A stretch of 36,479 nt of DNA from Saccoglossus kowalevskii (GCF_000003605.2 NW_003123906.1:306816-343294), one strand, 5' to 3'. Shown: positions 1 through 11,281, counted from the stretch's first letter. Translations and numbers: made by a program. Notes: generated by a model from the sequence alone, not told the origin.

Positions 1-770
1 ATTCTACCCGCTCAGGAAACATTCTGGCCACATGAATAACATTCTGACTACATAGATAACCATCTACTCACATATATAACGTTCTGCCCGTATGGTAACA
101 TTCTGATCACATGTCTAACGTGCTTCTCGTATGGGTAACATTCTGAGCACATGGGTAACGATCTACCCTCATGGCTTAAGTTCAGCCTGTATGAGTGACA
201 TTCTGACCACATGAATAACAATCTACCCACATGACATACGTTCTGCCCGTATGGGTGACATTCTAACCATGTTTCTAGCGTTCTGACCGTATGGATGACA
301 TTCTGACAACATGGGTAACAATCTACCCACATGGCTTAAGTTCAGCCCGTATGAGTGACATTCTAACCACATGGATAACAAACTACCCACATGGCTTGTG
401 TTCTGCCCGTATGGGTGACATTCTAACCATGTGTCTATCGTTCTGCCCGTATGGATGACATTCTGACCACAGGGGTAACAATCTACCCACATGGGTAACA
501 TTCTGACCACATGGATAACAATCTACCCACATGACTTACGTTCTGCCCGTATGGGTGACATTCTAACCACGTGTCTAACGTTCTGCCCGTATGAATGGCA
601 TTCTGACCACATGGGTAACAATCTACCCACATAGCTAACGTGCTGCCCGGATGGGTGACATTCTGCCCACGTGGCTTACGTTCTGTTTGTATGGGTGACA
701 TGCTGTCCGCGTTGGTAACATTCTGACCATATAAGCATTATTCTGGGCACATAGATAACATTCTGTGCAC
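1..770. repeat. 20-bp minisatellite array with higher-order structure, truncated by window edge
   Basis: About 38 tandem copies of a 20-bp monomer close to ATTCTGACCACATGGGTAAC. Monomers come in recognisable types (for example ones ending in ATGGGTGAC, ATGGCTTAAG or GTGTCTAACG). The type order recurs about every 140-160 bp: similar blocks start near 241, 401 and 541. That is a higher-order repeat. Copies decay after about 700 and the array ends near 770. The left end lies outside the window. It is open in some - strand frames only because 20-bp monomers repeat every 60 bp in frame. Confidence 0.9.
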
Positions 771-2740
771 TCGATCGGATGTCATTAATTTTCGATGTGC
801 TGGTTTCATTGTGCGTGTGTATCATTTGGGAGGTGTTGGTTTTACTGAGTGTGTGAATTTCAATCTCGATACGTGATCATATTTTTGTGTTTGTGAATCA
901 TTCTGAATAATGTGCATGTTATCGTATGTGTGTGCTGCGTTTGTTTGATACCATTGTGGTTATGTGGGTACATGCCATTTATGGGTACGTACCGTATAAA
1001 TTTACAATTCCGATTTGTACGTGGGTACCATTTTGGATGTTTGTGTGCAAATGCATTTCCGATTGTTGGTGTATTGTGTCTTCGTAACTAGTGCATCTGA
1101 CTTCTCCGCGATCACGTGCTTGGGGTATCTCGTCGACCAATCATCAGCGTGCATTTGTTTTCACGTGATAACTAACGCCGTGGACATAATCGCACTAGGA
1201 AATATCGTTGTATTTTGTTAAGTTCTACCAGAATATACGGTTGAGTTTGGATTTCGATACGATCTAGTCTCAAGGTTACACGTAATTTTGGTCTATAATC
1301 AATATGACGAAGTGACCCATATCGTTATAATTGATTCCGTGCCAGTTCAGCGTGTCAATGCGAGCGAATAACATGGTCTATTCCACGGAGTACCTACCTC
1401 AGCCTAGAAGTGTAGCATGTATATGCCACCAGTACATCCACATATGCCACTGAACTCCAGGTCGCTGAACTACATATGTTTACGTAATAGTTGCCCATGT
1501 CATTGCGAACTAGTAACGTCATGCGCAACAGACTTCTGGGTGGATTGTATATAAAAAATGATTGGTTCTCAGTGATGTTTAAGTTTTTTTAAAATATGCA
1601 TATGTTCATTACATATTAAGGCCATGTATGTGTGTGTGTACAGACTGATACACACTGTACTTGTCACATATACCAGTGCTTGATATACTTATTTTGATAT
1701 TCCGTATCGTGTCGTCGCTAGATATTATATCACTCTGAGATGCATGTGAATAACCCATGGATACGTATGCGACAATGGGCGGGCAATTGAACACAGAACA
1801 TCAATATTACAATTCAAACTTGTTGTAGACGTGATGAACTGCCGCCAAGAGATTCGTAAACCGTCACAGAGTAACAATTGGTCTTGGTATCTAATGAGCA
1901 TTCTAATCCCTGGTAATCCCTATATCCGGGCAATGCGATATGTTCGTATATTTTTTGTTATCATGATAATTCGTGCCATTCTGTCAATGATACAGACACG
2001 ATCGCAATTCCCTATTCACAGTTCGTGATTATTTTCAATTTACAAAAATCATTTTTAACATTGTCTCACTATTTAGGATAGGCACATCGCTGAGGGGATG
2101 CGGTATATCCTTGGTTTCCATGGTACATGCACGTACGTAGTTTAGTTTCCCTCAATCTCGCGGTCCACATCATGCTATGTAAACCTCCTACGTACCAATG
2201 CTAATACACAAGGTTGCAATGTACACCATTATCTATGAACTTGAATTGTTGACGAATCTAATAAACCATATTTAATAACTAGTGTGCTCGTTGCATATGG
2301 ATACTGCAGTAAATTGTTACAAATACACGGCATCGGCATTTAGAAACTATTTTATTGTTTTTAATATGTAAATGCAAAACAATTACCTAAATTAATAAAC
2401 TCCACGGATTGTATTTTGCAGCTTACTCGTTATGTTACGTTAATCACCATAACAACGCGATTGCTTCCCGGGCATCGACTGGTAAAAATACACAAGGCGC
2501 CGTTCACCAAGATAGATCCACTATTTAGTTGAGGGATGGTAACTATACTTAGTGAAGGGGTCGATACCTTCCAAGCTGTTAACTTAACGAAGTTAAAATT
2601 TAATTATTATTTAGTCGATTGACATGAAGGTTAGACTTTTAGCGACTTCATTAGCATGTCCCATGTGTGATAGTATTAAATAGAACGCGTGAGACTTCAT
2701 ATAGTGTGTACGCGTGCAATCAGGTAGAGTGATCCAACAC
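771..2740. other. intergenic stretch, no gene recognised
   Basis: AT-rich unique sequence between the minisatellite and the promoter of the secreted-protein gene. Short open frames at about 1015-1221 and 1831-2028 have no recognisable product, no paired splice sites and no promoter-like context. Nothing else seen. Confidence 0.6.
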
Positions 2741-2743
2741 TGC

Positions 2744-2752
2744 CTATATAGG
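2744..2752 (+). promoter_or_regulatory. TATA box of the secreted Cys-rich gene
   Basis: CTATATAGG lies about 95 bp upstream of the signal-peptide ATG at 2846. This spacing would put transcription start near 2775 and leave a 5' UTR of about 70 nt. Assigned from motif and position only. Confidence 0.45.
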
Positions 2753-2845
2753 CGGTATTTCTAAGCGAAGTTACATCGTATGACATTGCTAATAACTTGA
2801 GCTGAGTATAGTTTCTACATTACTTTCCACTCATCGGCTTATACA

Positions 2846-2914
2846 ATGAAGTACTCACCAGTAATTATTATGGTAGTCTTGTCATGTTGTCTCATTCGTG
2901 ATTCCTTCGCATAT
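2846..2914 (+). CDS. exon 1 of secreted Cys-rich gene: signal peptide
   Basis: ATG at 2846 is the first ATG after the inferred start site. There are 23 codons with a hydrophobic core and a small-residue region (SFA) suited to signal peptidase. The donor TAT|GTAAGT is near-perfect consensus, phase 0. Confidence 0.65.
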
Positions 2915-2944
2915 GTAAGTATGTATAACACCTGCAATCATGTA

Positions 2945-2975
<31 letters not shown>

Positions 2976-5900
2976 TCTTTTTTTTTTGATTTGAAATATT
3001 TTGACGCACAGGTTTTTCGGTCACATTTTCATTATTTCTGTTGTTTTAAACCAGTTCCCTCAAAAGACCCCCCCTTTCAAATCCCAGACATTTGATCAAT
3101 GTTTCGAGATTATTTGCTTATATGCTGTACCGCTGTTTGCGAATTATATTCAACACAAAATCACCATCATTTGGAAATCACCATAAATTTGTCGCCTGGA
3201 CTCAAAACATCGACTATGCTCTATAGAAATGCTGAGTGTACGAAACAAACATTTTCACTTAGGTTTTTTTTTAATTTGATTGAAATTTCTTAACTATTTT
3301 CTGGTAAAAATGCAATATGAACAAGAACATGGAATTTTTAATATTGTTCAAGTTGATTGATAATATATACGATAAATACATTGAATCCTGACATGAAAAC
3401 ACATATCTGAGTATTCGTTCGATGAAACAATGCAATTCTTTAATACGCATGTGAACTGGTTGTTTTGGTACGTACAATAACACTAACTGCGCAGGCGTAT
3501 TAGTGATAATGATTTGCGACAATGTGCGCAACAATCGAGGGCATGAGGACATGCATTCGAAACTGCAACATATACGAAATAAATACAAATAAACACAAAT
3601 TTATACAACACGGATATTTATTCTATCTAGGTAAAGATGGAATGCTCTGTATACGGGTGGGCATAAACATTTGAGAAGATTACATTGTGAATGAACATGG
3701 TCAAAATTACACTGGGTTGTTTGAAGTAGTCACTTAAACATATCCAACCCCTGTCACCATTGTGAAGAAACCCCAAAATATAAAGACGCCAACACGTAAT
3801 CTCAACTTCTTGTGTTGGTTCTGGTTACCACATGACCAAGCACATAACAGATATATTCATGGCTGATTCACAATGTAGAAATGGGTGTTACTAGAAATTG
3901 TTATATGGACTAGTTCATACGCAAATGCAAGGAATACGTTCACATAAATTATATAAATATTTATTATCATAAAAATTTATCTCAAAACAATATAAATAGC
4001 TATAATAAACCCCAATCCAAAAATGGGAATATCCGGCAGTGTTTGTGTGTGTGCAATTTCACGTAACTGGTTGTCCCTCTGTGCTTTCCCGGCCACTTGC
4101 AAACACATTAGCGTAAACAGTTCGCTGCGCACAAGCTCGCAGCTTCTTGAGATATTAGGTCAACATAACTTGAAACACAAAATGTTACATGAAATAGCCA
4201 TGTATAATGTCACGAGACAGTTTATATCAGTTCCTACGCCATTAATTGCACATCGGTTGCTGTCCCAATCAACCAGTCAGCGGTCTCCATACGGAGTAGC
4301 AGTTCAATCAGATCGTGTGCTACATACATATTGACCTGCTCGTATAGGTTCTATCCAATCAATGGCCTCCAAAAATCATACACATGCCAGACTTAATGAG
4401 AATATCCAAGAAGGTATAGTTATGGTGAATACAATGACTCGCCAATCGCCAGTAGTCAGTTGCGGCCAATCATTGTCCAATCAGTTTGCGTGTTACAAAT
4501 CCCTCTTTGGCGTTTCATTTTAAACAAAATGGCGGCGCCCACTCATGAATCGTGATATTTCTGATGATAAAATTGCGAAAGTTTTCGGTGTTGGTGCCCT
4601 CAAGCCTCATCAGGTACAGGCAATCGACGCAGTTTGTGTGGGAAGGATGTCTTCATAGCGACAAAAACAGGAAGTGGAATTTTGTTTTATAATTTGGTAC
4701 GTCGAAGCTGATTGGGCGCCTTGTTTCGAGGCGCGCCGGATTAGATCTCACTGCTTAAGATACGCAATTAGCCGATGTGATCCCGCACGGTATCGCGTAG
4801 AGGTCTATATAGGTCGAAAACACGGGACCGTGCGATTCGGACGATGGATCTGCAAATTATTTTTAGTTCATGATACATCATAGCCCGATTTGGTCTACAG
4901 TATGTAGTATTGAACAACCATTTTAAAATATGTATGTTTTCGTCCTTAATGCATATTTAATGAATATTGTTCTATTGTTTTAATAGTAATTTTTGACAAG
5001 TTCCCTGTTTGGGCGTAACATATCGTATACGTTTGGATAGAGGACTTTGGCAGAAACCGTACAACTAAGTACAACTCAACGGTATACGTGTTTCTTCACT
5101 CACTCAATCACATCGGTCATACCATGGAGGTAAAAACTGTCTTTTACCTCCATGGTCAGACAAATTAAAAAATTAATACTTAAAATGTATAAATGTATAT
5201 TAGCTTCAGTTTCAGTTTTTAGTTTATTTACTATTTGCAACCTAAAATTCTCTACTCCACGGCTTTTGTGAGTATGTACACATATATACATAAACAATAT
5301 AGTACATGCCTAGCACTTTACAGAATCTGACGGAAAATTAAAAATTATTAGAATAAAATGTACTTTTAAAAATCGCAATGAAATCTAAAGAAATTTCTTT
5401 AAAAATCATTTAGTGTGAAATGAAAAGACTTTTCCTGGTAATAATTCGTCATGACACGTAGTACATTTATTTATTTATTGGTCAATGTATTCTCTAAAAC
5501 GTGAATTGTTTTTGTTTTACTCTATTGAAAAAATCTAAACTAAATTATCTTGGTCTGATATATACACTTATCCCAGAAAATGTATAATTCAATTATTCTC
5601 TCTTATTCAATGTTCATTGTGAATATTAATTCAATATACACAATATTGATAAAAACAAAATTTCTAATGAATGTTGAGGAGTTAATTTAATAAGCACCAT
5701 GAAAACATGTTTTTAAAGAAGTTGTTACTATTTCGGGGAGTTTGCTGCCAGCCAGCTTCTCTACCAATTGTATGTCCGTATTGACGTATCTTGTGACATC
5801 TTCACACTGCAACCAATCCATTATTCAATCAATCGTGCCTTAAGTTAATGGTGTACTACCTTTAATTTTAAATTCCACCTCTAACTCGCTCTATCATACG

Positions 5901-8698
5901 AGAATGTCGTAACGAGCGGTTTTAAACTCAGTGTTGCAAGGTATGGTGACTACTGCGCATAGCCGTTCCTTGGCAACCAGTGTTGTTTATTCATCGGGCT
6001 TGCATATATCGACATTCAAAATATTTTACGGATTTGTCAGTTGATTGTCATGATATAACCCAAATCACGCGAGATCTCGCCAATGCAGATCATGCAGAAT
6101 TATGCAAAGGCATTTAAAAAAATCGTGAAAAAAAAACTGTTTGTAATGTTCTATTCTATTTTCGACCAAGGCCTTGAGCCACTGGATAATTTATATACAT
6201 TCGAAACCTAAAATTGTCATCGATTTGTTAGTACACACGGAAAACAAATATGCCGTTAAAAAGAAAACAAATAATCTACTGTATTGATCGCCACAAACCC
6301 CAGCGGCACCTCACGACTACCGCTCGAGCGACAGAAACATGGGATTTGTCTTAACCATGTCAACATATGTCAGCTATCACAAAACAAAACCCACAGTTTT
6401 CTTCATAATTTTGTTATCAGATCTGTAGCCATTGGAAAAATGTGTTCTTTAGGATGAAAATTAAGCTATACACCATGATCGAAAGATACTTAACATGTTA
6501 CAACAATATTTTGACGGGAAAAAATAAGGTATAAACTGAACTGAATTGAAATTGAATTACCAATCCTCATCTAGGTAATATGGTTCACACCTTTATGTTA
6601 CGGAAAATGAAAATATGCATTGTTAATATTGATAACAAATCTGTTTAATATTAGTATAGGAAACTCCACGGGAAATGAGGTGTTGCGAGGGCGTCCGAAA
6701 TAACTCCCGGATGCTCCATGGTGTAGTTACTTATACGTCAGCTGCTTTTAATTATTTAAATTCGAGGATTAAGCAAGGTTAACACAATCCCCCCCCTCTC
6801 ATCATCAAAACATTCTCTAATTTCCACCATCTGTTGACACCGACGACTCGAGAAGCAAGGACCACACCTGTTTTGTGACTTCACTGCTTAAAACACCATC
6901 TTTTCAACAACACACTCAAACTTTCAGGCCAGCTGTTTTAAAGATTGTAATGGGTAGTTATGTCCAGTAACATCATGGCTTGTCTTTCATTAATGTAAGA
7001 CATCATCTAATTGGCTACTCGCGCTGCCAATCACTTGGACTGTGTGTAATATAGCGAAATTTCTTTCATATTGCATTCCGATATGCTTAGTAGTTGCAAC
7101 ATTTGTATTCGACTCTAACACTTAATGGCCGTCAAGATCTCGTTGAGAGCATGAGACTCGCGTAACTTGGCTCTGTCGCTATCAAAAAAAAAAATTAGGC
7201 GGTCATTTGCAAATAAGGTCTACGATAAAAACATTTGTCATGTACATTCTTTTTTTCTAGGGGGGATTTTGTCATCTGCTCTGTATCTTTTTCTTTATTG
7301 CGGAAAAAAAATTGTTATTAACACAAAAAAAAAACAAAAACAAAAACGTATATTCAAATATTAATTAGTCGCATGTTAGAATATTGTTGTAGATTAGTGT
7401 ACGATAGGTGGGTGGATGTATGTTCAGTACTTAATATGATGCAAACGTACGTGTTTGTATCCGCAGGCGAATACGCTACACGCTCTGCTTTGTTCCACTC
7501 GGAGACTATTTCCTCGGCAATTAGGCAAATACCTGTGCATAAAACCCAGATGAAACGCTTTTAAACTTGGTATGTTGTTACATTCAGGGAATATTCTCCC
7601 CGAAGTACGCAAATGCTACCTCAGAGTTAGCGTAGCCATCAGGAATTATTCACTCTGGAAGTACATTTTGTCTCCCATCGGTATAAAAACGTCTTCCCGG
7701 TAAATGCGATGGGAATCCCAAGGCGTCGTGTATCCGACAGAGATGACCTTCTAACTATTCATTAATTTGAAAGCCCCTTTAGAGGATATGCAAATTAGCC
7801 ACTGACCAAGCAGTAATTGAATTATACGGAACTTTTCTTTTCAGCCTGAGCGAATGATATATACTAGTAAACATTATTGTGTCCATTTTAAGTGAAGTAT
7901 AATAATATACGTATGTTACGAGAGGGCACAGTAAGAGCGCTCTATAACGAATTCGGCTGAACTGTCATATTGACAGTGTTATTGGTGTTCTCAAGGCAAT
8001 TTAAACAAAAAACAAAAAAAAAGAACATACGAATTCCATACTTTATGGGTATTACTATACACACGCGTGATTTACTTTAAGTAATATTGACAATTTATCG
8101 GTGCACGTATCTTAGGCATTAACGACTTTTAAGATTACAGTTTTTTCAGTTTTTGGATTGCGTGATTCAAAATGTCTATAAATAACAGGCTTTAATCGTC
8201 CCTAGTTGTGCCCTACATTTGAATCGGCTTTCGAGAAATTTATTATAGGAGACAGTGCTATAAACATCAAAGTAACGTGTTGTTCTGTGCCATGTACATC
8301 CCAGAATGCAATTCACCCAATGTTAACTTGGTTGAAATTGTCAATAATTTATGGCATTATTTTGGACACATGTTTTTTCTGGTATTTTTTTTTTTAACAT
8401 TTCTCATCCCAATAAAACTGTGCAAAGTCGATAACTGTTAATGCGGGTTTATTCTCCATGTTTTCAGCCGTATGGATCGTTCGTATACTGCAACAGGGAC
8501 TCCGACTGCAGGTCACCGGGTTTGCCTTTCTGTCTCGGCAACGGCGTATGCGGTGGCTTCAAACTCATTATTCCGTGTGACTCAAACAAAGGCGGCGAAG
8601 ACGACGATAGCTGTGCCAAACTCGGCAAAAATTATAAGTGCGTTAATATGTACTGCGAGGGACCTCCTCAGATTTACAGTCCGTGGGGTAGGAAGTAG
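2846..8698 (+). CDS. secreted eight-cysteine small protein, two exons (2846-2914, 8468-8698)
   Basis: Exon 1 (69 nt) encodes a 23-residue signal-peptide-like leader: MKYS, then a hydrophobic core VIIMVVLSCCLI, ending in SFAY. It stops at a consensus donor GTAAGT at 2915 in phase 0. Exon 2 follows TTTTCAG at 8467, also in phase 0, and adds 76 residues before TAG. The joined protein has 99 residues. Exon 2 has eight cysteines spaced C-x5-C-x7-C-x5-C-x8-C-x11-C-x8-C-x4-C, which reads as two four-cysteine modules with Asp-rich linkers. The C-terminus is PWGRK; Gly-Arg-Lys is the classic signal for basic trimming and C-terminal amidation. It is probably exported and disulfide-bonded, such as a peptide hormone, defence peptide or other extracellular ligand; no family was recognised. 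The 5.5-kb intron could hide another exon. The phase match and the leader make the two-exon model likely. Confidence 0.7.
2939..2998. repeat. poly-T tract in intron 1
   Basis: Three T runs, broken by single C and G bases, directly downstream of the exon 1 donor. Simple low-complexity sequence. Confidence 0.8.
3414..3512 (+). repeat. dispersed repeat B, copy 1
   Basis: Similar to 14093-14175 in the same orientation. Shared blocks include CGTTCGATGAA, TAATA(C/T)GCATGTG(A/C)ACTG and GGTACGTA(C/T)AATAACA. The copies are diverged, with no clear ends or target duplication. Probably an old dispersed element. Confidence 0.5.
4265..4481. promoter_or_regulatory. cluster of five CCAAT boxes upstream of helicase relic
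   Basis: CCAAT occurs on the + strand at 4265, 4355, 4442, 4466 and 4477, the last about 50 bp before ATGGCGGCG at 4529. Several same-strand CCAAT motifs within 220 bp form an NF-Y-type promoter pattern. It probably belonged to the helicase relic that follows; activity is unknown. Confidence 0.4.
4529..4705 (+). pseudogene. RecQ-type DNA helicase N-terminal relic, frameshifted
   Basis: From ATG 4545 the frame reads KVFGVGALKPHQVQAID, then AVCVGR. This matches the start of the RecQ helicase core (motif 0: L-K/R-P-x-Q ... A-I ... G-R-D). A one-base loss near 4646 throws the frame into a stop. In the next frame the sequence continues VFIATKTGSG, which corresponds to motif I (Walker A, TGSGKS), but the Lys and Ser are gone and ILFYNL follows. 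An earlier ATGGCGGCG at 4529 has a better start context but hits a stop within nine codons, suggesting a second frame break near 4550. No later helicase motifs were found. It is a dead fragment inside intron 1 of the secreted-protein gene, from either a decayed gene or a transposon-carried helicase. Confidence 0.6.
5121..5156. repeat. perfect 15-bp hairpin with 6-nt loop
   Basis: ACCATGGAGGTAAAA at 5121-5135 is followed by a 6-nt loop and its exact reverse complement at 5142-5156. It would form a cruciform or RNA hairpin. The stem is too short for a typical microRNA precursor. Function unknown. Confidence 0.75.
5160..8460. other. rest of intron 1 of the secreted Cys-rich gene
   Basis: AT-rich intronic sequence. 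It contains A/T homopolymers (for example around 7183 and 7325-7345). A short + strand open frame at 7466-7563, after TATCCGCAG, lacks cysteines and a matching donor. No further exon, RNA gene or element could be supported. Confidence 0.5.
8468..8698 (+). CDS. exon 2 of secreted Cys-rich gene: mature domain
   Basis: Acceptor CTCCATGTTTTCAG ends at 8467; 76 codons then run to TAG at 8696-8698. All eight cysteines lie here, as do the CxxDxDC motif in module 1, the acidic GGEDDD linker in module 2 and the terminal WGRK. GC content is visibly higher than in the flanks, as expected of coding sequence. Confidence 0.7.
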   Translation, partial: PYGSFVYCNRDSDCRSPGLPFCLGNGVCGGFKLIIPCDSNKGGEDDDSCAKLGKNYKCVNMYCEGPPQIYSPWGRK

Positions 8699-8790
8699 TA
8701 GAAGACGGCGTCTCACAGAACTCACCGTAATGCAGGTTTGTGCGTCGAATTAGATAAGTGTTGACAGTGGCTTCTGAATGTAGGTACTCG

Positions 8791-9072
8791 TAGAATGCTA
8801 CTCGTGCATTTTTGATGTGTGTGCATATTTTAGTGCAAATATCGGTGACAATATTTCGTATTAAGACTTATCTATAATTAATCGTCTCATTAGTATCAGT
8901 CAACTTTTTTGGTTCATTGTTAATCTGTTTTTTGAGAAAAACTTGCATACAATTGCAATTTAGCAGCGATTTCCACAGACCACATGACAAAACCTTTCAA
9001 CATTAGAAACCCAGTAAATATAATGTCACTTGTTTAATACTTCTAGACATGAATAAGTATATTGTGAGACAA
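8791..9072 (+). repeat. dispersed repeat A, copy 1
   Basis: Collinear with 20623-20920 over about 290 bp. Shared blocks include TAGAATGC(T/C)ACTCG, ATATCGGTGACA, TAATCGT, CTGTTTTTTGAGAAA, TTTCCA and AATACTTCTAGAC. It begins about 90 bp past the stop of the secreted gene, so it may lie in its 3' UTR. The ends are not sharp and no terminal repeats or target duplication were seen. Confidence 0.65.
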
Positions 9073-9074
9073 TA

Positions 9075-10499
9075 GACCATTTTCCGTTCACTGCGAGAAT
9101 CACGCGTTATGCGTGAAATCGAACGTAAAAACAGGACAAACAAAGGTCATAGCGTCGTAGTCGCGTCAAACATCGCGTGGGATTCGACAAACGCGAAAGT
9201 ATTTCGGGGACATTTCCATGCTTAATAATGTGCTGTCCACATTTGATGATTGGCAATTTCGATTAAGTAAGGGTATTCGGAAGCAATATTCCTCTGTCGA
9301 AGATCGGCCGGTCAATGTAAGCTGCGAAATAAAGAAATTCTAGTTCAAAATCAAATCGTTCGATTTTTGCGGCAGACGTTCGCAGAGATCTCGCAATGGT
9401 ACGGAAAATCACCTATATATATCATTTCTTCTAGAGATGTCACAGAGCAAAGTATCGAGATATTGAGATATATTCTTGCCATGGATAACAATGGTAAAAT
9501 GCCCTTCAGCCTTGTAACATATATAAAAAATAAAATTACATTCTTACACTCTTGTGACCAATACATGATAATCATGGGTGTATGTGAGAGAGATCATTCG
9601 TATATCCTCGGGGGCGGACATCCGGGCATTTTCACCGCCTGGCAACCCGCGGCGGTGAAAACAAAGGCCCAAAACTCGCAGAAAACGGTACTTTGGGATG
9701 ATTGTTGAGACTCCCCTGAACAGTGTAACAAGATTAGTCCTACGTGTGTAACATATATAAATTTGGTTGTTCGGTATTACTTCAAAGTTGAGTTTGTGTT
9801 GTTTTCTCGAATTTTCACCGGCTCGACCGGCGTTCCACAGCAGCGCGCACAGAGCCCATAGAAATGCATGTACAGTGGTGCGCGTCGTAGCAACGTGGAA
9901 CGTCTAGTGACGTAGCTCCGCCCCCGAGGATATGACACTAGCTTACAAAAGCTAAAATGTCAATAACAATGTCAGGGGGGAATAAATCGTCTTTCGAGTG
10001 AAAACACGTGTATGTACTTGTATGTGTCGCGTGAGAACTTTCTGCAGTTTTGGTTGATATTTAGACTGGTCGTTAATTTGGAGATTATTATGCTATTTGC
10101 CTTTGGTATCAATCTTTCTAAAATCGAAATTACAATAGGTGATTTTCCGTACAATTGCGAGATCTCGGGAGATGCATGAAAGACGCGCGTCGAACGTTTG
10201 TCGCAAAAATCGAATGATTTGATTTTGAACTCGAATTTCTTAATTTCATAGCTCACATCGACCGGCCGATCTTCGACAGAGCAATATTGCTTCCGAATAC
10301 TCCTACTTATCGAAATTGCCTATCATCAAATGTGGACAGCACATTATTAAGCATGGAAATGTCCCCCGAAATACTTTTCGCATTTGTCGAATCCCACGCG
10401 ATGTTTGACGCCTCTACGACGCTATGACCTTTGTTTGTCCTGTTTTTACGTTCGATTTCACGCATAACGCGGGATTCTCGCAGTGAACGGAAAATGGTC
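9075..10499. mobile_element. 1.4-kb foldback element with ~350-bp terminal inverted repeats
   Basis: The left arm (9075-9416, starting GACCATTTTCCGTTCACTGC) is closely matched by the reverse complement of the right arm (10135-10499), with only scattered mismatches and small indels. Flanking TA dinucleotides at 9073-9074 and 10500-10501 could be a 2-bp target duplication, as in Tc1/mariner-like elements, but could also be chance. No transposase is encoded: open frames inside lie mainly within the arms and look accidental. Probably a non-autonomous DNA transposon. Its left end abuts dispersed repeat A. Confidence 0.8.
9602..9933. mobile_element. possible nested element with 17-bp terminal inverted repeats
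   Basis: ATATCCTCGGGGGCGGA at 9602-9618 has an exact reverse complement at 9917-9933, inside the loop of the larger foldback element. The interior is GC-richer than its surroundings, with ATTTTCACCG at 9629 and again near 9813. No clear target duplication was found. It may be a small inserted MITE or an integral part of the larger element. Confidence 0.45.
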
Positions 10500-10512
10500 T
10501 ATTATATACTAA

Positions 10513-10533
10513 CAGAGGTATAATGTACCTCTG
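10513..10533. repeat. short hairpin CAGAGGTA/TACCTCTG
   Basis: An 8-bp perfect stem with a 5-nt loop, flanked on both sides by ATACTAA, just right of the foldback element. It may be a scar of an excised element. Confidence 0.4.
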
Positions 10534-10853
10534 ATACTAACAAGTAGTACACAAAATTGACTTGCAAGAAAGGCACGGTAAATTATATATAAGCTATATA
10601 AATTATTATTTCATACGTGGCTCTCATTAATTATTCGTATCACGTATGTTGCATCAAGGAGAGGCATTCGCGCAATGTTTATGATCACGTGACAATACAT
10701 CTGACTCGGATGTAGGCTAGATTCGAAATTAAGTGTCAAACCATTACCGTGAAATGATGCACTCACGTAATTTAATTAGACTTTTTATCTCGGCAGTAAT
10801 CTCGACATTATTGGTTCTGACACGATGAATATTCCCAATTGCAGTTCAATCAA

Positions 10854-10978
10854 AGCGCTACAGTCGTCACGCAGCGCATGTTCGAATTTCGTGTAAACAA
10901 ACATTGTATATTATGCGCGTTTTATACGTTACTGTGGGTCCCATATCGAACAGAACGTGACGCGAGGACTGTAGCGCT
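10854..10978. mobile_element. 125-bp MITE with 12-bp terminal inverted repeats
   Basis: AGCGCTACAGTC at 10854-10865 is the exact reverse complement of 10967-10978. The interior (GTCACGCAGCGC, TTCGAATTTCGTGTAAACA, GGGTCCCATATCGAACAG) recurs in opposite orientation at about 27990-28100, showing a multicopy family. No coding capacity and no clear target duplication. Confidence 0.65.
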
Positions 10979-11238
10979 ATAAATTCAAGTCAAATGTAAT
11001 GAAAGCAGCAAGTAGATATTATTTTCATCACAAATATACCGCTAAATGTAGTTTGCTTTAATCGTGTCGCATTAATATTCGAATGATCCTACGCCGTGTT
11101 ATCCCATTTTTGCCAACCAGCGTGCGAATAGCTAAAAACAAATGTAGCTCTCGATCTGCTAAACCAATGTTGCCTTCAAGTTCTTGTATCAATAGGGACG
11201 CATACATGTACGACCGGTTCTTACCAACCAGTCACTGC

Positions 11239-11281
11239 GCACGCGCACGCACACGCGCGCAAAACGTAAACGTAAACGTGA
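11239..11281. repeat. simple repeats (GC-AC and CGTAAA)
   Basis: Alternating GCACGCGCACGCACAC sequence, followed by three copies of CGTAAA or CGTGAG. Low-complexity sequence. Confidence 0.7.

Noticed and set aside
48-701. Three - strand open frames of 72-95 codons in the 20-bp array
   Set aside because: They are periodic read-through of the minisatellite, lack start and splice context, and change residues freely between copies.
4674-4883. 69-codon frame continuing past the helicase relic
   Set aside because: It does not match later RecQ motifs and has no start or splice support.
9367-9708. 113-codon + strand frame in the foldback element
   Set aside because: Its first half lies in the left inverted arm and its mirror occurs on the other strand in the right arm. 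No transposase motif, start context or conserved domain.
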